Assembly: GCA_003149065.1 (NCBI GenBank) | Contig: QGFZ01000001.1 | Span: 248,001 to 312,000 of the forward strand | Length of the DNA stretch: 64,000 nucleotides | Source of the DNA: Ruminococcaceae bacterium R-25 | GTDB taxonomy: Bacteria > Bacillota > Clostridia > Saccharofermentanales > Saccharofermentanaceae | Direction of reading: 5' to 3' | Shown here: piece by piece, positions 50,984 to 60,738 of the stretch | How the letters are laid out: each line of letters starts with the position of its first letter | Position numbering within the stretch: the first letter of the stretch is position 1 | Translations under genes and position numbers: made by a program | Notes under the pieces: model-generated | Told to the model about the DNA's origin: nothing | Databases searched by the model: none | The model's input: the letters and a program-made list of their open reading frames with translations, nothing else

Positions 50984-52120
50984 ATGAAGAAGATACTAGC
51001 AGGCATGCTTTACAGGCTTTTCAAAGGCTTTGAGATCTGGGCACTCCTGGCTTTGTTTATCCTGATCTCCGGATATTTTACCTTTGTGGAAATATCGACA
51101 ATTCGTTATGTGGCTGTAAAACACGATCTTACCAATACCATTTATTTTGAACTCGAAGATACTGTAATAACAAAGGATAATGCCGATCAATTCTGTTATA
51201 AGGGCTCCGGTATCAAGGCCTATGACCTTTACAGGTACAGGATAGAGAAGATCCCGCAGGATGAATTCGACAAGATACACGAAGATATGGACGGTGAACC
51301 GGCAGAGGAAGTAGATACGATATTCTCTTTGGTATTACGAGCTTACCTTGTTCCTTCTGTCCTGATGGTTATATTTATTCCGGTATTCTTTGGAAGACTG
51401 TTCAGTGACGGGACTATCAAGAACCTGGTTTCCAGTGGGTTCAGTAAGAGCCGGATCTATCTTGCATCACTCTTATTGACGTTTGCAATCGATATCATTC
51501 TTATTTTATTCAGTTTGTTGATAATTGCTGCCCAATGCCTGATCCTGCAGTGGCTGCCGCCGGTATATCTTCCTGTATTGTTACTGGCATTAGTTGTTTC
51601 TGTTTTACTTTCATTTACCGTAACTTCTGTCAGCGTCGGTGCTTTGTTTGCAGGCGGGAAAAAGACGGTAGCGTTTATTTTGGGCTTTGTGATGATAGCA
51701 GCACGCTTTTTCTCCGTTTCCTGTTTAGCAGCAGGACTGATATGGTCAGCACAGGCACAAAGTATTTATGATATGAGTCCCGAGACAAAAGAGCTTCTTA
51801 AAGAAAGCGGCCCGAACAGCCTGGAGAGAAAGATAGATCTGTCGCAGTTCATTGAAACCTACTATGTTAACGAAAAACAGATAACGTATTTGTTTGCAGA
51901 AAAGAATGGTTATCCGCCGGCTGTTGTAAAGACACTTCTAGTATTTATCTATAGTGATCCGTATTTGATCGATTCATCCGATACGTATATGGGTTTCGAG
52001 CCATATCAGATGGCCCGTGACGGTCTTATGACGATCAATATTGCAGCAAATGTTTTCTGGATCGTGATTTTCAACGGCGCCGCAGTATTTATCTTGAATA
52101 AACGTGAACTTCATTGCTGA
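50984..52120 (+). CDS. ABC-2 type permease, tandem paralogue 1
   Basis: 378 residues. N-terminus MKKILAGMLYRLFKGFEIW, a first helix, an outside domain of about 90 residues, then five helices. Family hallmarks shared by all four copies: FSDGTIKNLVSSGFSKSRIYL before helix 3 (about 140), LPPVYLPVLL, and a final KRELHC. The long outside loop between helices 1 and 2 and a second before the last helix may bind substrate. Starts 4 nt after the previous permease. Confidence 0.85.
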   Translation: MKKILAGMLYRLFKGFEIWALLALFILISGYFTFVEISTIRYVAVKHDLTNTIYFELEDTVITKDNADQFCYKGSGIKAYDLYRYRIEKIPQDEFDKIHEDMDGEPAEEVDTIFSLVLRAYLVPSVLMVIFIPVFFGRLFSDGTIKNLVSSGFSKSRIYLASLLLTFAIDIILILFSLLIIAAQCLILQWLPPVYLPVLLLALVVSVLLSFTVTSVSVGALFAGGKKTVAFILGFVMIAARFFSVSCLAAGLIWSAQAQSIYDMSPETKELLKESGPNSLERKIDLSQFIETYYVNEKQITYLFAEKNGYPPAVVKTLLVFIYSDPYLIDSSDTYMGFEPYQMARDGLMTINIAANVFWIVIFNGAAVFILNKRELHC

Positions 52121-52141
52121 AGATAAGGATAACTGAACCAT

Positions 52142-53284
52142 ATGAAAAAGATCATTACAGGAATGATATATAACATGTTCAGGAGCTTTGAGATATGGGC
52201 TCTGTTGATACTTGTCCTTCTGACTTCTGCATTATACGATTTCAGCAGCCTGAGAGACCTTGACTGTGTTAAAGCAAGTGTTTTCGGCGAGACCATAACT
52301 TATAACGAAGACGATCCTGAAATAGACACAGTAATAATCACGCCTGAAAATATATCTCAGTACACGTTTAAAGACAGCGGCATAAGTGCTTCTGATGTTT
52401 ACAGGATGGGTGTTGAGCCTTTCTCAAAAGATGTATACAGTAAGATCTCCGATGATATGTTTAATGAACCTCGTAGTGAGATGTGGAGTGTTTTCGAATC
52501 GATCCGCAACCTGGATATTCTGCCGGCAGTACTGATGGCAATATTCATTCCGATATTTTTCGGCAGGCTGTTCAGCGACGGTACGATAAAGAATTATCTT
52601 TCCTGCGGCTTTAGCAAGGCGAAGATCTATCTGTCATCTTTGGTGCTTACGTTGGTTATTGATATTGCAGTATTTATCATAAGATTTTTGATGTTCTTGT
52701 TGATGTGCTGCATTCTGCACTGGCAGCCGCCGGTTTATCTGCCTGTCCTGATCCCGGCTGCGATATTGTCACTTCTTATTTTATTTACTCTGACATCTGT
52801 CTGCCTTGCATCACTTTTTATCAGCACTAAGAGAACTATAGCTTTTATAGTAGGTTTCGTGATGGCATTCTCGTTTTATATTTCTGTCTCGGAAGTTGCC
52901 ATGATGCTTTTGTGGAATTATGAAGAGCTCGCAATCAATGAAGTTCAAACCGATGAGTATAAAGAAATATTAAAAGAGCATGGCAGAAGCTTAACATATG
53001 AAAAGTTCAATTACGCAACAGTTTCGTCTGACTACTATTATGACGGAAAAGTTATCTTAGGTTTTGGTTTTGACGAGAATTTTCCGGAAGCGTTCAGATA
53101 TGTTATGCTCGCAGCGATCTATGCCGATCCCGTAATGGTCAAGAGTATGCGTTTATCATTTGTACCATATCTTCTTGCCAGGGATGGTGTTTTGTATCTC
53201 TCAATGGGGGTTAATGTATTTTGGACAATTCTGGCTACGGGAATAGGAGTAAGTGTATTTAGAAAACGCGAGATTCATTGCTGA
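52142..53284 (+). CDS. ABC-2 type permease, tandem paralogue 2
   Basis: 380 residues, same layout as paralogue 1. MKKIITGMIYNMFRSFEIW, FSDGTIKNYLSCGFSKAKIYL, QPPVYLPVLIP, KREIHC. Closest to paralogue 1. It begins 22 nt after it. The outer loops differ most, which would fit divergence in what is recognised. Confidence 0.85.
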   Translation: MKKIITGMIYNMFRSFEIWALLILVLLTSALYDFSSLRDLDCVKASVFGETITYNEDDPEIDTVIITPENISQYTFKDSGISASDVYRMGVEPFSKDVYSKISDDMFNEPRSEMWSVFESIRNLDILPAVLMAIFIPIFFGRLFSDGTIKNYLSCGFSKAKIYLSSLVLTLVIDIAVFIIRFLMFLLMCCILHWQPPVYLPVLIPAAILSLLILFTLTSVCLASLFISTKRTIAFIVGFVMAFSFYISVSEVAMMLLWNYEELAINEVQTDEYKEILKEHGRSLTYEKFNYATVSSDYYYDGKVILGFGFDENFPEAFRYVMLAAIYADPVMVKSMRLSFVPYLLARDGVLYLSMGVNVFWTILATGIGVSVFRKREIHC

Positions 53285-53317
53285 TAAAGAAAACGGCCGC
53301 AATATCGGGGATTGGGT

Positions 53318-54475
53318 ATGAGGAAGCTTTTGTCAGGATATTTATTCAGATTGATCAAGAGCATAGATAAATGGGTGCTCATATTTTTATATGCATTGGC
53401 ATCGTCGTATTTGATCTATACATTTGTCAGTTCTAAGAGCTTTATAACAATGACGCGTGGAAACCATACGCTGCCTTGGGGCGAGCATGGTGAGATCACC
53501 ATCAGCAAAGACAATGTCAAAGATTATAAGTTCGAAAGCCTTGGTGTCAGCGAATATAACTTGTATAGAGTTGACAGTGAACCGATCCCGCAGGAGGAAT
53601 ACGATGCGATCTTCGATAAGTGCGGCAGCATAGCTACTGGTGAGAAAGAGATATTGTTCGGATTAATAGAGTTTTTGCATGTCGTTCCTGCTGTTATCGT
53701 TCTGATCCTGATCCCGGATTTCTTCGGAAGCATGTTCAAGGACAGAACAATAAAGAATCTTATTGCCTGCGGTTACAGTAAAGGCAAGATTTATCTGTCT
53801 TCTCTTGTTTTTTCATTCCTTTTGAATCTTGCCATGATCCTTGCGAATATTATTATTTATATTTTGCTGTGTATATTCTATATGTGGAAGCCGCCGGTAT
53901 ATCTGCCTGTCGTGATAGTAATGCTCCTTGTTGAGATATTAATTACATTTACGCTCTCTTCAATCAGTCTCGCTTTTGTATTTATAAGTGGAAAAAGAAC
54001 AGTTGCATTTATTGCAGCGTTCCTGATGATATGGGCGGTGATCGGTGTATACATAAGCAAATATGAAAGCGGTGGAACTTTAATAATAGATTCGGTTTAT
54101 TACGAGGTGAATGACTACGAAAACACTGATAGAGCAGCCTGGGAGGAATACATGTATATTTTGGAGCATGAAGGCTCAAATGTGTTTGAAGAAAGGTTTG
54201 ATATTTTTACATTCCGTCATAAAACGTATTACAAGGGAAGAGAACTGAAGTTGACTATTGATGGCTATATGCCTCCTGTTAAAAAGTTTGCAGGGATGGC
54301 CATTATATATTTGGATCCGTTAGTTGTTGAGAGGTTTGAGAGTTTTGGTTTAGGACAATATGTTGCCTGCCGGGACGGAATAATGGCGATAGAATTGGCA
54401 AATAATGTGTTCTGGATATTTGCCGTCACCGCAATCGGAATCATTGTCTTCAAAAAGAGGGAAGTGCGAGGATGA
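53318..54475 (+). CDS. ABC-2 type permease, tandem paralogue 3
   Basis: 385 residues, same layout. MRKLLSGYLFRLIKSIDKW, FKDRTIKNLIACGYSKGKIYL, KPPVYLPVVIV, KREVRG. Closest to paralogue 4. The ATG at 53318 is chosen because all copies begin M-(K/R)-K; a TTG six nt upstream is in frame. The ribosome binding site is weak (GGGG). Confidence 0.85.
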   Translation: MRKLLSGYLFRLIKSIDKWVLIFLYALASSYLIYTFVSSKSFITMTRGNHTLPWGEHGEITISKDNVKDYKFESLGVSEYNLYRVDSEPIPQEEYDAIFDKCGSIATGEKEILFGLIEFLHVVPAVIVLILIPDFFGSMFKDRTIKNLIACGYSKGKIYLSSLVFSFLLNLAMILANIIIYILLCIFYMWKPPVYLPVVIVMLLVEILITFTLSSISLAFVFISGKRTVAFIAAFLMIWAVIGVYISKYESGGTLIIDSVYYEVNDYENTDRAAWEEYMYILEHEGSNVFEERFDIFTFRHKTYYKGRELKLTIDGYMPPVKKFAGMAIIYLDPLVVERFESFGLGQYVACRDGIMAIELANNVFWIFAVTAIGIIVFKKREVRG

Positions 54476-55599
54476 GAAAGCTGCTGTCAGGTTATTTATT
54501 CAGAACGATTAAGAGCCCTGTGATGTGGGCTCTGCTGGCTTTAGCTGTAATTGTCTCAGTTTACTTTACGTCTCTTATATTTGCAGATGACATGGCTGTC
54601 ACAGTTATCCGTTCTGAGGATTTCTTTTATTTGGGTGATAACGATGAAGTCTATGTAGATGCAGGCAATATTAAGCAGTATAGATTCGAGAGTCTTGGCA
54701 TAAGTGCTTCTGATCTTGAAAAGGCTAATGTTGTGCCGATCGATCAGGAAGTCTATGATGTGTTGGATAAAGGAGTACACACAGCTTATCGTGAAGAGTT
54801 GGTGCTTAATACTTTTCCTCCAACCCTTCACTACGCTTCCGCTATAGTGATCGCGATAATAATACCTTTCTTTTTTGGCAGTCTCTTTAGTGACGGAACG
54901 ATGAAGAATCTTGTTGCCTGTGGTTACAGCAGGCGTACAATATATCTTTCTGCCTTGATCTATTCTTTTATTATTGACTCGATAATGATCCTTCTTAACT
55001 TAATCGTTTTTGCCGGTTTTTGTATCTACTATGAGTGGAAACCACCTGTATATATTCCGATGTTCCTGGTATCGATACTTGTTGAAATGTTTTTGGTCTT
55101 TAATGTATCGGCAGTTTTTGTTTCTGCACTCTTTGCAAGTGCCAGGAAAACAGTAGCTTTTATTGTAGGTTTCCTGATGCTTACTTTTGTTTATTTAGAA
55201 GCTAATCCGCTCTTAGGGATTTATGAAAAACACATTGTTGACTCGTATAAGTCGGATACTGAATACACGGAGTATTCCAGTCTTGCTAAACAGTACGGGT
55301 TTAATGTGTTTGATGATAAGATTGATCTTCCGACCTTGGGTTATGAGGTTTATTTCAATGGCAGGAAGGTTATATCTTCATATAGATTAGATCTGCCTGC
55401 GCCATTGAGGGCAGCGCTGGTGACATCGATCTACCTTGATCCCGCCTTCCCGGTAAGAGGTGGCATCGGGATTGCCGTTATTGATTATCTTTTCTATAAA
55501 AGTGGAATTTATGCAATAACTTTGGCCTGTAATGCTCTATGGATAGCTGCCAGTACCTGTATAGGAATAGCCTGTTTTAAGAAACGCGAACTGCACTGA
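54472..55599 (+). CDS. ABC-2 type permease, tandem paralogue 4
   Basis: 375 residues, same layout. MRKLLSGYLFRTIKSPVMW, FSDGTMKNLVACGYSRRTIYL, KPPVYIPMFLV, KKRELH. Overlaps paralogue 3 by 4 nt (ATGA). It lies 50 nt before the histidine kinase gene. Confidence 0.85.
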   Translation: MRKLLSGYLFRTIKSPVMWALLALAVIVSVYFTSLIFADDMAVTVIRSEDFFYLGDNDEVYVDAGNIKQYRFESLGISASDLEKANVVPIDQEVYDVLDKGVHTAYREELVLNTFPPTLHYASAIVIAIIIPFFFGSLFSDGTMKNLVACGYSRRTIYLSALIYSFIIDSIMILLNLIVFAGFCIYYEWKPPVYIPMFLVSILVEMFLVFNVSAVFVSALFASARKTVAFIVGFLMLTFVYLEANPLLGIYEKHIVDSYKSDTEYTEYSSLAKQYGFNVFDDKIDLPTLGYEVYFNGRKVISSYRLDLPAPLRAALVTSIYLDPAFPVRGGIGIAVIDYLFYKSGIYAITLACNALWIAASTCIGIACFKKRELH

Positions 55600-55649
55600 T
55601 ATCTGTTGTGGTATCATTGTTCTTATCTTGAATTAAGGAAAATCTGAAT

Positions 55650-56576
55650 TTGCCTGTACTTATCATTATCTGCATTCTGCTTGCAATAGCTTTAGTTTTA
55701 GCGGTCATTAAGATCGTTTTGTTAAGACGCGGCTTTGATGAACTTACAGATAATATCGAAGACCAGGTGAACGGGAAGACCCAGATACCGATTACACTTA
55801 CGACTGCCGATCCCCATGCGAGAAAGGCTGCAGAGACTATCAACCGTGAGCTCAAAAATCTTGACAGAGAGCGCAATGAATATTTGGACGGCAACCGTAA
55901 AGTCGCAGAAGCAGTTACTGGAATTTCCCATGATATAAGGACGCCTCTTACTGCGATCAACTCTTATCTGGACCTGATGGCAGATGAGGAGGATGAGGAA
56001 TTAAAAGTCCAGTATCTGGAGCGTATCAAGAGCCGTACGCTTTCTTTGAGCGATCTGGCAGACGAACTTTTCAAATACAGTACTTCCACAGATCCCGAGA
56101 GATATCCTGTTCAGACAGAGAAGGTGTCTTCTGAACCTATCGACATCTGCCGAGTCTTGGAAGAGTGTATGCTCTCTTTTTATGCAGCGTTTAAGAAGAA
56201 GGGTATAGAGCCTGATATTGAGATACCTGATGAGCCTGTATATGTTTTGTGCGATAAGAAGAGCGCCAACCGTATTTTCGAGAACATTATAGGCAATGCT
56301 ATAAAGTATGCCGACAACGATCTTGAAGTAAAGCTCGATTCTAAAGGCCAGGTTATCTTCAGCAATCCTGCGCCTGACCTGACTCCCGTGTCGGCAGCCA
56401 AGCTTTTCGACCGTTACTTTACGGTTAAAGAGGGCAATGCTTCCACAGGACTTGGCTTTTCTATTGCGAAAGAACTGATAACCAGAAACGGCGGAACGAT
56501 CGAATCTGCTCTTATAGACGGGGTCCTTCAGATAATCGTTAGTTTTAAGGTAAAGGACGAAGAAGCATCCGTTTGA
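55650..56576 (+). CDS. Sensor histidine kinase of the ABC-permease operon
   Basis: 308 residues. One N-terminal helix (about 2-24), a short linker, then HisKA (GISHDIRTPLTAINSYLDL, phospho-His H94) and HATPase (FENIIGNAIKYADN, GLGFSIAKEL). There is almost no outside domain, so it probably senses within the membrane or through the transporter, as kinases of bacitracin/lantibiotic systems do. TTG start with AAGGAA 9 nt upstream. It ends against the convergent GT-C gene: the two stop codons form TGATCA. Confidence 0.9.
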   Translation: MPVLIIICILLAIALVLAVIKIVLLRRGFDELTDNIEDQVNGKTQIPITLTTADPHARKAAETINRELKNLDRERNEYLDGNRKVAEAVTGISHDIRTPLTAINSYLDLMADEEDEELKVQYLERIKSRTLSLSDLADELFKYSTSTDPERYPVQTEKVSSEPIDICRVLEECMLSFYAAFKKKGIEPDIEIPDEPVYVLCDKKSANRIFENIIGNAIKYADNDLEVKLDSKGQVIFSNPAPDLTPVSAAKLFDRYFTVKEGNASTGLGFSIAKELITRNGGTIESALIDGVLQIIVSFKVKDEEASV

Positions 56577-58619
56577 TCAGCTGATCTTTTCAAAATGCCA
56601 GATCATGCCATCGTCCAGTCTTGAGTGCATGAGTGTTCCGAAAAGAACGTATTTGACACTGGGTTCTCCTTGCGAAAAGTAAAAGACATAATCATCATTG
56701 CTTACTATAGCTAGCTTGTCTCCGTCCGTATAGAATTTGAATGCTTGAGAAACATAGTCTTCCTGTTCACTCCAACTGAACGCAAATGAAACAGAGCTGT
56801 TCATTTTTACTGTAAGATAACGGTTGGTCTCTGCATCCTTTATGAATGTCTTATCTCCTTTGTTGATCAGCTCGCATTCGATTTTGGTATCACCATTAGT
56901 GAGAATGTATCTGCCGTTACTTAAAGGATTCCAGGATTCTTTGTAACCCTGACTGACATATGCTTTATACAGGGCGCGGTCTTGCGGGAACTGAAGTCTT
57001 AATGTTGAAAGTCCTAAGACTTCACCAAACACCAGAACTGTTGCAGCTGCGGCTAGCGTGAATGAGAATGACCAGGTCAGTCTGGTATTGTTAAGTTTAT
57101 GGAGTTTTTCTTTTACAGGTGTCTTATCCCGTGCGACAAACCATTCTTTGAAGGATCTCCAGCCCAATAAACAAACAGGGAACAGGATAACAAAGTAGGA
57201 AAAGACATATTGTGACTTGGCTTCCCAGAATGTATGGAAGATAAAGCCGCCTACAAAGATCATTGGCAAAATGAGGGCCTCGTCCATTTGCTTCAGCTTT
57301 CTGCCAAGCCAGATGAAAAGCACAGCGCCTGCCCAGACGATCAGCTGGAAGAGAGAGAAGAATATCAGCACAGGATATACATGATTCGGTCTTAAGAATT
57401 CGCAGAACCACTGAGCTGTATCATGCTGCGGACAGGTCTGGATGCACATATATGCCTTGTATACGGGATCTGCCCACTGATGGAGCTGCTTTCTGGTAAA
57501 GAAGTTGAAGAAGAAACCAGGCTCGGAGATCATCTCTGCCAGAGTCTCTTTGTATACTTCAGTGGCATAAGCAGACTGCGCAGCCTTATCTCCGCCAAAT
57601 TCCTCATAAGTCTCAGCATTAAAGCCGTTATAGCCGCCCGGATAGTTCTGGTCATTTTCCTGGACGCCCATGGCAAGATAAGACATATAGCTTACGCCGC
57701 CATTCAGCGGGAGACCTGTCAGATTCCTCATAACTAGTGTGGGAATAAACGAAGACATCCAGACGCTTAAGATCAGGGCAGGAATCAGAACTAGCTTTTT
57801 GTATTTTTTTGTTGCAACTGATTTGAACAGGCAGTAGATGATGATGCCTACTGCAAAGATCAGCTGGTTGCTTTTGAAAATGCAGGAAAAGAACATTGCT
57901 ACAGCGGAGAGGATACCATATAAGAACTTGTCTTTTTCGAAAGCCTGAATGATCAGCCTGACCGCTAAGACTGAAAGCGCGAGCGCGGAAATATTGCCAT
58001 ATACATAAAGAGCATAGAGCGTAGACGGCATATAGAAAACGCCGGTAAGAAGGATCAGAAGTTGTGATGTCTTGCCCAATCCTATCTGTTTTCCAATCAG
58101 TGATAACTCACTGTACAATAATACCAGGAATATAACGTTTACTAATCTGAAAAAGGTAAAGTTATAGGTTCCGACAACAAAACTTGCCAGATATGACAGC
58201 AGTTCCAATCCGTATTGGTTGGGGTAGATGTCCATATACTTGGTCGGCATGAAAGAATCAATGATGCCATTTCTTAACTCCGCCACACTGTTCTGGACAT
58301 CGATCTGGTCAGCAGTAGCGCCCAGACCGCATGAGAGTGTGAACACGACTCCTATGACCGCGATAAGCGACAGGAGAACCAGTTTTATTGCTGTGAAGTG
58401 CTTGTTTGCAAATTCTCTTATCTTTGTTTTGTCGCAAAAGATAACGCTCAAAACTGCAAGAGCAATGGTGAGCAGGTTAATCGGAATAATATCTCCGCTG
58501 AAGTAGTTCATTTGGAATCTGTCACCTGTCGTAAAACACGTGCAGAACAGGTTCAATATCAATATGTAAACCGATATTGCAAATGAAAAGACTGAAATTA
58601 TGTTGCGGTAGATCTTCAT
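56577..58619 (-). CDS. GT-C type membrane glycosyltransferase-like protein
   Basis: 680 residues with about twelve helices in the first 510 and a C-terminal outside domain of about 150 residues that looks strand-rich. The outside loop after helix 3 has the acidic ATADQIDVQN and, further on, IYPNQYGLELL, a phrase typical of clostridial family 39-like glycosyltransferases that use polyprenyl-phosphate sugars. The ATG lies 6 nt after a TATAAT with no ribosome binding site, so the mRNA is probably leaderless. Acceptor unknown; wall or membrane glycans are likely. Confidence 0.75.
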   Translation of the reverse strand: MKIYRNIISVFSFAISVYILILNLFCTCFTTGDRFQMNYFSGDIIPINLLTIALAVLSVIFCDKTKIREFANKHFTAIKLVLLSLIAVIGVVFTLSCGLGATADQIDVQNSVAELRNGIIDSFMPTKYMDIYPNQYGLELLSYLASFVVGTYNFTFFRLVNVIFLVLLYSELSLIGKQIGLGKTSQLLILLTGVFYMPSTLYALYVYGNISALALSVLAVRLIIQAFEKDKFLYGILSAVAMFFSCIFKSNQLIFAVGIIIYCLFKSVATKKYKKLVLIPALILSVWMSSFIPTLVMRNLTGLPLNGGVSYMSYLAMGVQENDQNYPGGYNGFNAETYEEFGGDKAAQSAYATEVYKETLAEMISEPGFFFNFFTRKQLHQWADPVYKAYMCIQTCPQHDTAQWFCEFLRPNHVYPVLIFFSLFQLIVWAGAVLFIWLGRKLKQMDEALILPMIFVGGFIFHTFWEAKSQYVFSYFVILFPVCLLGWRSFKEWFVARDKTPVKEKLHKLNNTRLTWSFSFTLAAAATVLVFGEVLGLSTLRLQFPQDRALYKAYVSQGYKESWNPLSNGRYILTNGDTKIECELINKGDKTFIKDAETNRYLTVKMNSSVSFAFSWSEQEDYVSQAFKFYTDGDKLAIVSNDDYVFYFSQGEPSVKYVLFGTLMHSRLDDGMIWHFEKIS

Positions 58620-58625
58620 AAAAAG

Positions 58626-58649
58626 ATTATACGCTAAAACATGTTTTAG
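58626..58649 (-). promoter_or_regulatory. Promoter and operator-like palindrome of the GT-C gene, probably leaderless
   Basis: TATAAT on the minus strand (58631-58626), 6 nt before the ATG. Directly upstream is the perfect 16-bp palindrome CTAAAACATGTTTTAG (58634-58649), where the spacer should be. The -35 position reads GAGCAC, not a consensus, so a bound regulator is plausible. Confidence 0.6.
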
Positions 58650-58699
58650 TGCTCGTGTATAACTGTTTGCAAAAACTTCAGGCGCAAGTTAATAAAATA

Positions 58700-58732
58700 A
58701 ATAAGCACGCAGCCCATGACTGCGTGCTTATT
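58700..58732 (-). terminator. Terminator of the AGCS symporter gene
   Basis: Perfect 13-bp stem AATAAGCACGCAG (58700-58712) with CTGCGTGCTTATT (58720-58732), 7-nt loop. On the minus strand it is followed by a T-rich run (TTTATTTTATT). Confidence 0.85.
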
Positions 58733-58757
58733 GGATAGAACAAAATTAACCGAACTA

Positions 58758-60332
58758 TCAGTCTTCCTGAGTCTCTTTAATGAGCTTTGCGTTCTCTTCC
58801 TGGATCTTCTTATCGAAAGAGAGCATAGGCTCAATATCTTTGCCGTGGAGTCTTCTGTCAACATAGTTCTTGGTGAGCTTCATTACGACAGGACTCATAG
58901 CGAGGACGCCGATGAGGTTAGGGATCATCATGAGACCGTTAAAGGTATCGGAGATATCCCATGCGATCGAAGATGTCATGAGGGCGCCTGATAAGATCAT
59001 GATAACGAATAATACCTTATAGATCTTTGTTACTACAGGAGCGTGCCTGCCGGCTAAGTATTCGACAGCCTTTGAGCCGTAGTGTGACCAGCCGAGGATC
59101 GTAGTGAATGCGAAAGCAAGGATAGCGAGGGCAATGAAGACCCTTCCGAACTCTATGCCGCCGAACTTGAATATCGTGTTGAAAGCTTCAGCTACGAGTG
59201 TAGCATCAGAAGCAGTATCCGTAGCACCGGTCGTAAGATCGATAACGCCTGATGTAAGGATGGTAAGAGCTGTCATTGAGCAGACGATGATGGTATCGGC
59301 GAATACTTCGAAGATGCCCCAGAGACCCTGCTTAACAGGTTCTTTGACGTTGGAGTTACTGTGGACCATAACTGAAGAACCAAGACCTGCTTCGTTTGAG
59401 AAGACGCCTCTCTTGCATCCCTGTGTGATGATCGTCTTGAAAGCAACACCGGTTGCGCCGCCCCAGGCTGCCTGCTTGGAAAATGCCATAGTGAAGATAG
59501 CCTTGAAAGCTGGGAGGATCCCCTTAAAGTTTGCAACGATGATGATCAAGCTTCCGAGTACGAAAAGTACGACCATGACAGGAACTATTGTCTCAGCAAC
59601 AGATGCTATTCTCTTAAGTCCGCCAAGTACTACGAAGCCTACGAGCACCATGAGAACGATTCCTACGATGAGCATGTAGAGCGTTACGTCAGTGTCGCCT
59701 GAAGAATAGAGTACTCTGGAAGACAGTGCTTTTATATCAAATGCTGAAGTGAAGTTGATAACGATCTTATTGACCTGGCCCATGTTTCCGATGCCGAAAG
59801 CTGCGAGTGCTGCGCATACTGCGAAAACAATGGCGAGGACCTTTCCTACAATCTTCATATGCGGATATCCGCCCAGGCCGTCCTGGAGATAGTACATAGC
59901 GCCGCCTGACCATTCTCCTTCGAGGTTCTTTCTTCTGTAGTAGATACCAAGGATATTTTCGGAATAGTTAGTCATCATTCCGAAGAATGCTGCAACCCAC
60001 ATCCAGAAGACAGCGCCCGGACCGCCTGTCATAATGGCTGCCGATACGCCTGCGATGTTGCCGACACCTACTGTAGCTGCCAAAGCAGTGCAGAGGGCCT
60101 GGAACTGTGAGATCGAAGCTTTTTCTTTTGTGTGCGAGATTACTTTCTTATCAAACAGGCTTCCGATGGTCTTTTTCCACCAGTGTCCGAAATGTGTGAT
60201 CTGGAAAAAACCTGTTAATACCGTCATGAGGATACCGGTGCCTATAAGAAGTATGATACCGATTTTTACCCATACGAATTCATTGATCACATCGTTGATG
60301 CCTGCGAGTGAGTCCAAAAAAGTGTTATTCAT
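58758..60332 (-). CDS. Sodium:alanine symporter (AGCS family)
   Basis: 524 residues, about eleven membrane helices. AGCS hallmarks are GVGNIAGVSAAIMTGGPGAVFWMW (split here as GNIAGVSAAI and GGPGAVFWMW), NYSENILGIYYR, CKRGVFSNEAGLGS, and LGWSHYGSKAVEYL. Imports alanine or glycine with sodium or protons. AGGAG lies 7 nt before the ATG. It is a single gene with its own terminator. The 180-nt divergent gap contains two copies of TTTTATACTTTT, 46 bp apart. Confidence 0.93.
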   Translation of the reverse strand: MNNTFLDSLAGINDVINEFVWVKIGIILLIGTGILMTVLTGFFQITHFGHWWKKTIGSLFDKKVISHTKEKASISQFQALCTALAATVGVGNIAGVSAAIMTGGPGAVFWMWVAAFFGMMTNYSENILGIYYRRKNLEGEWSGGAMYYLQDGLGGYPHMKIVGKVLAIVFAVCAALAAFGIGNMGQVNKIVINFTSAFDIKALSSRVLYSSGDTDVTLYMLIVGIVLMVLVGFVVLGGLKRIASVAETIVPVMVVLFVLGSLIIIVANFKGILPAFKAIFTMAFSKQAAWGGATGVAFKTIITQGCKRGVFSNEAGLGSSVMVHSNSNVKEPVKQGLWGIFEVFADTIIVCSMTALTILTSGVIDLTTGATDTASDATLVAEAFNTIFKFGGIEFGRVFIALAILAFAFTTILGWSHYGSKAVEYLAGRHAPVVTKIYKVLFVIMILSGALMTSSIAWDISDTFNGLMMIPNLIGVLAMSPVVMKLTKNYVDRRLHGKDIEPMLSFDKKIQEENAKLIKETQED

Positions 60333-60514
60333 AAACCTTCTCCTATGTGGAATGGTACTATTTTATACTTTTCTTTTTTATTGAAAAAGTGCGAGGGCCT
60401 AGATTGTTTTATACTTTTTTTGCATTTCACCTATGTTTTTTTGCCACTTACCCCGTTTTCGGACACAGTATCATTAAGCTTTGCTACTATGAGGCCACGA
60501 AGGAGGTGATCAGC

Positions 60515-60709
60515 ATGATCAAGAGATTTATGAAAAGCAGATGGTGGAATCTGACATGTGCCATAACAGCTCTTGCGACAGTCGGATATGTCATCTACAT
60601 GGCTTATGCATTCCATATACTGATGGTTTGGTTTCTGTTAGCTTCAGCATTCATTACAGTCTATGAGTTCTGGAAGTTCGCAACAATCAAGAAGAATGAG
60701 GTAACATAA
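60515..60709 (+). CDS. Small two-helix membrane protein
   Basis: 64 residues: MIKRFMKSRWW, then two hydrophobic stretches (about 13-32 and 34-52) and a basic tail. An almost complete anti-Shine-Dalgarno match (AAGGAGGTGATC) precedes the ATG at 60515, so the longer in-frame reading from 60347 is rejected. It is followed 29 nt later by a LytTR regulator and a DUF3021 protein, and may act with them. Function unknown. Confidence 0.7.
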   Translation: MIKRFMKSRWWNLTCAITALATVGYVIYMAYAFHILMVWFLLASAFITVYEFWKFATIKKNEVT

Positions 60710-60738
60710 GGATATCTTTTCCGGGAGGCTTACTCAAA

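Noticed and set aside
60361-60420. TTTTATACTTTT repeated 46 bp apart as a regulator site
   Set aside because: A/T-rich and located where a promoter is expected; 46 bp is not a helical multiple typical of paired sites. Left as a note in the symporter entry.
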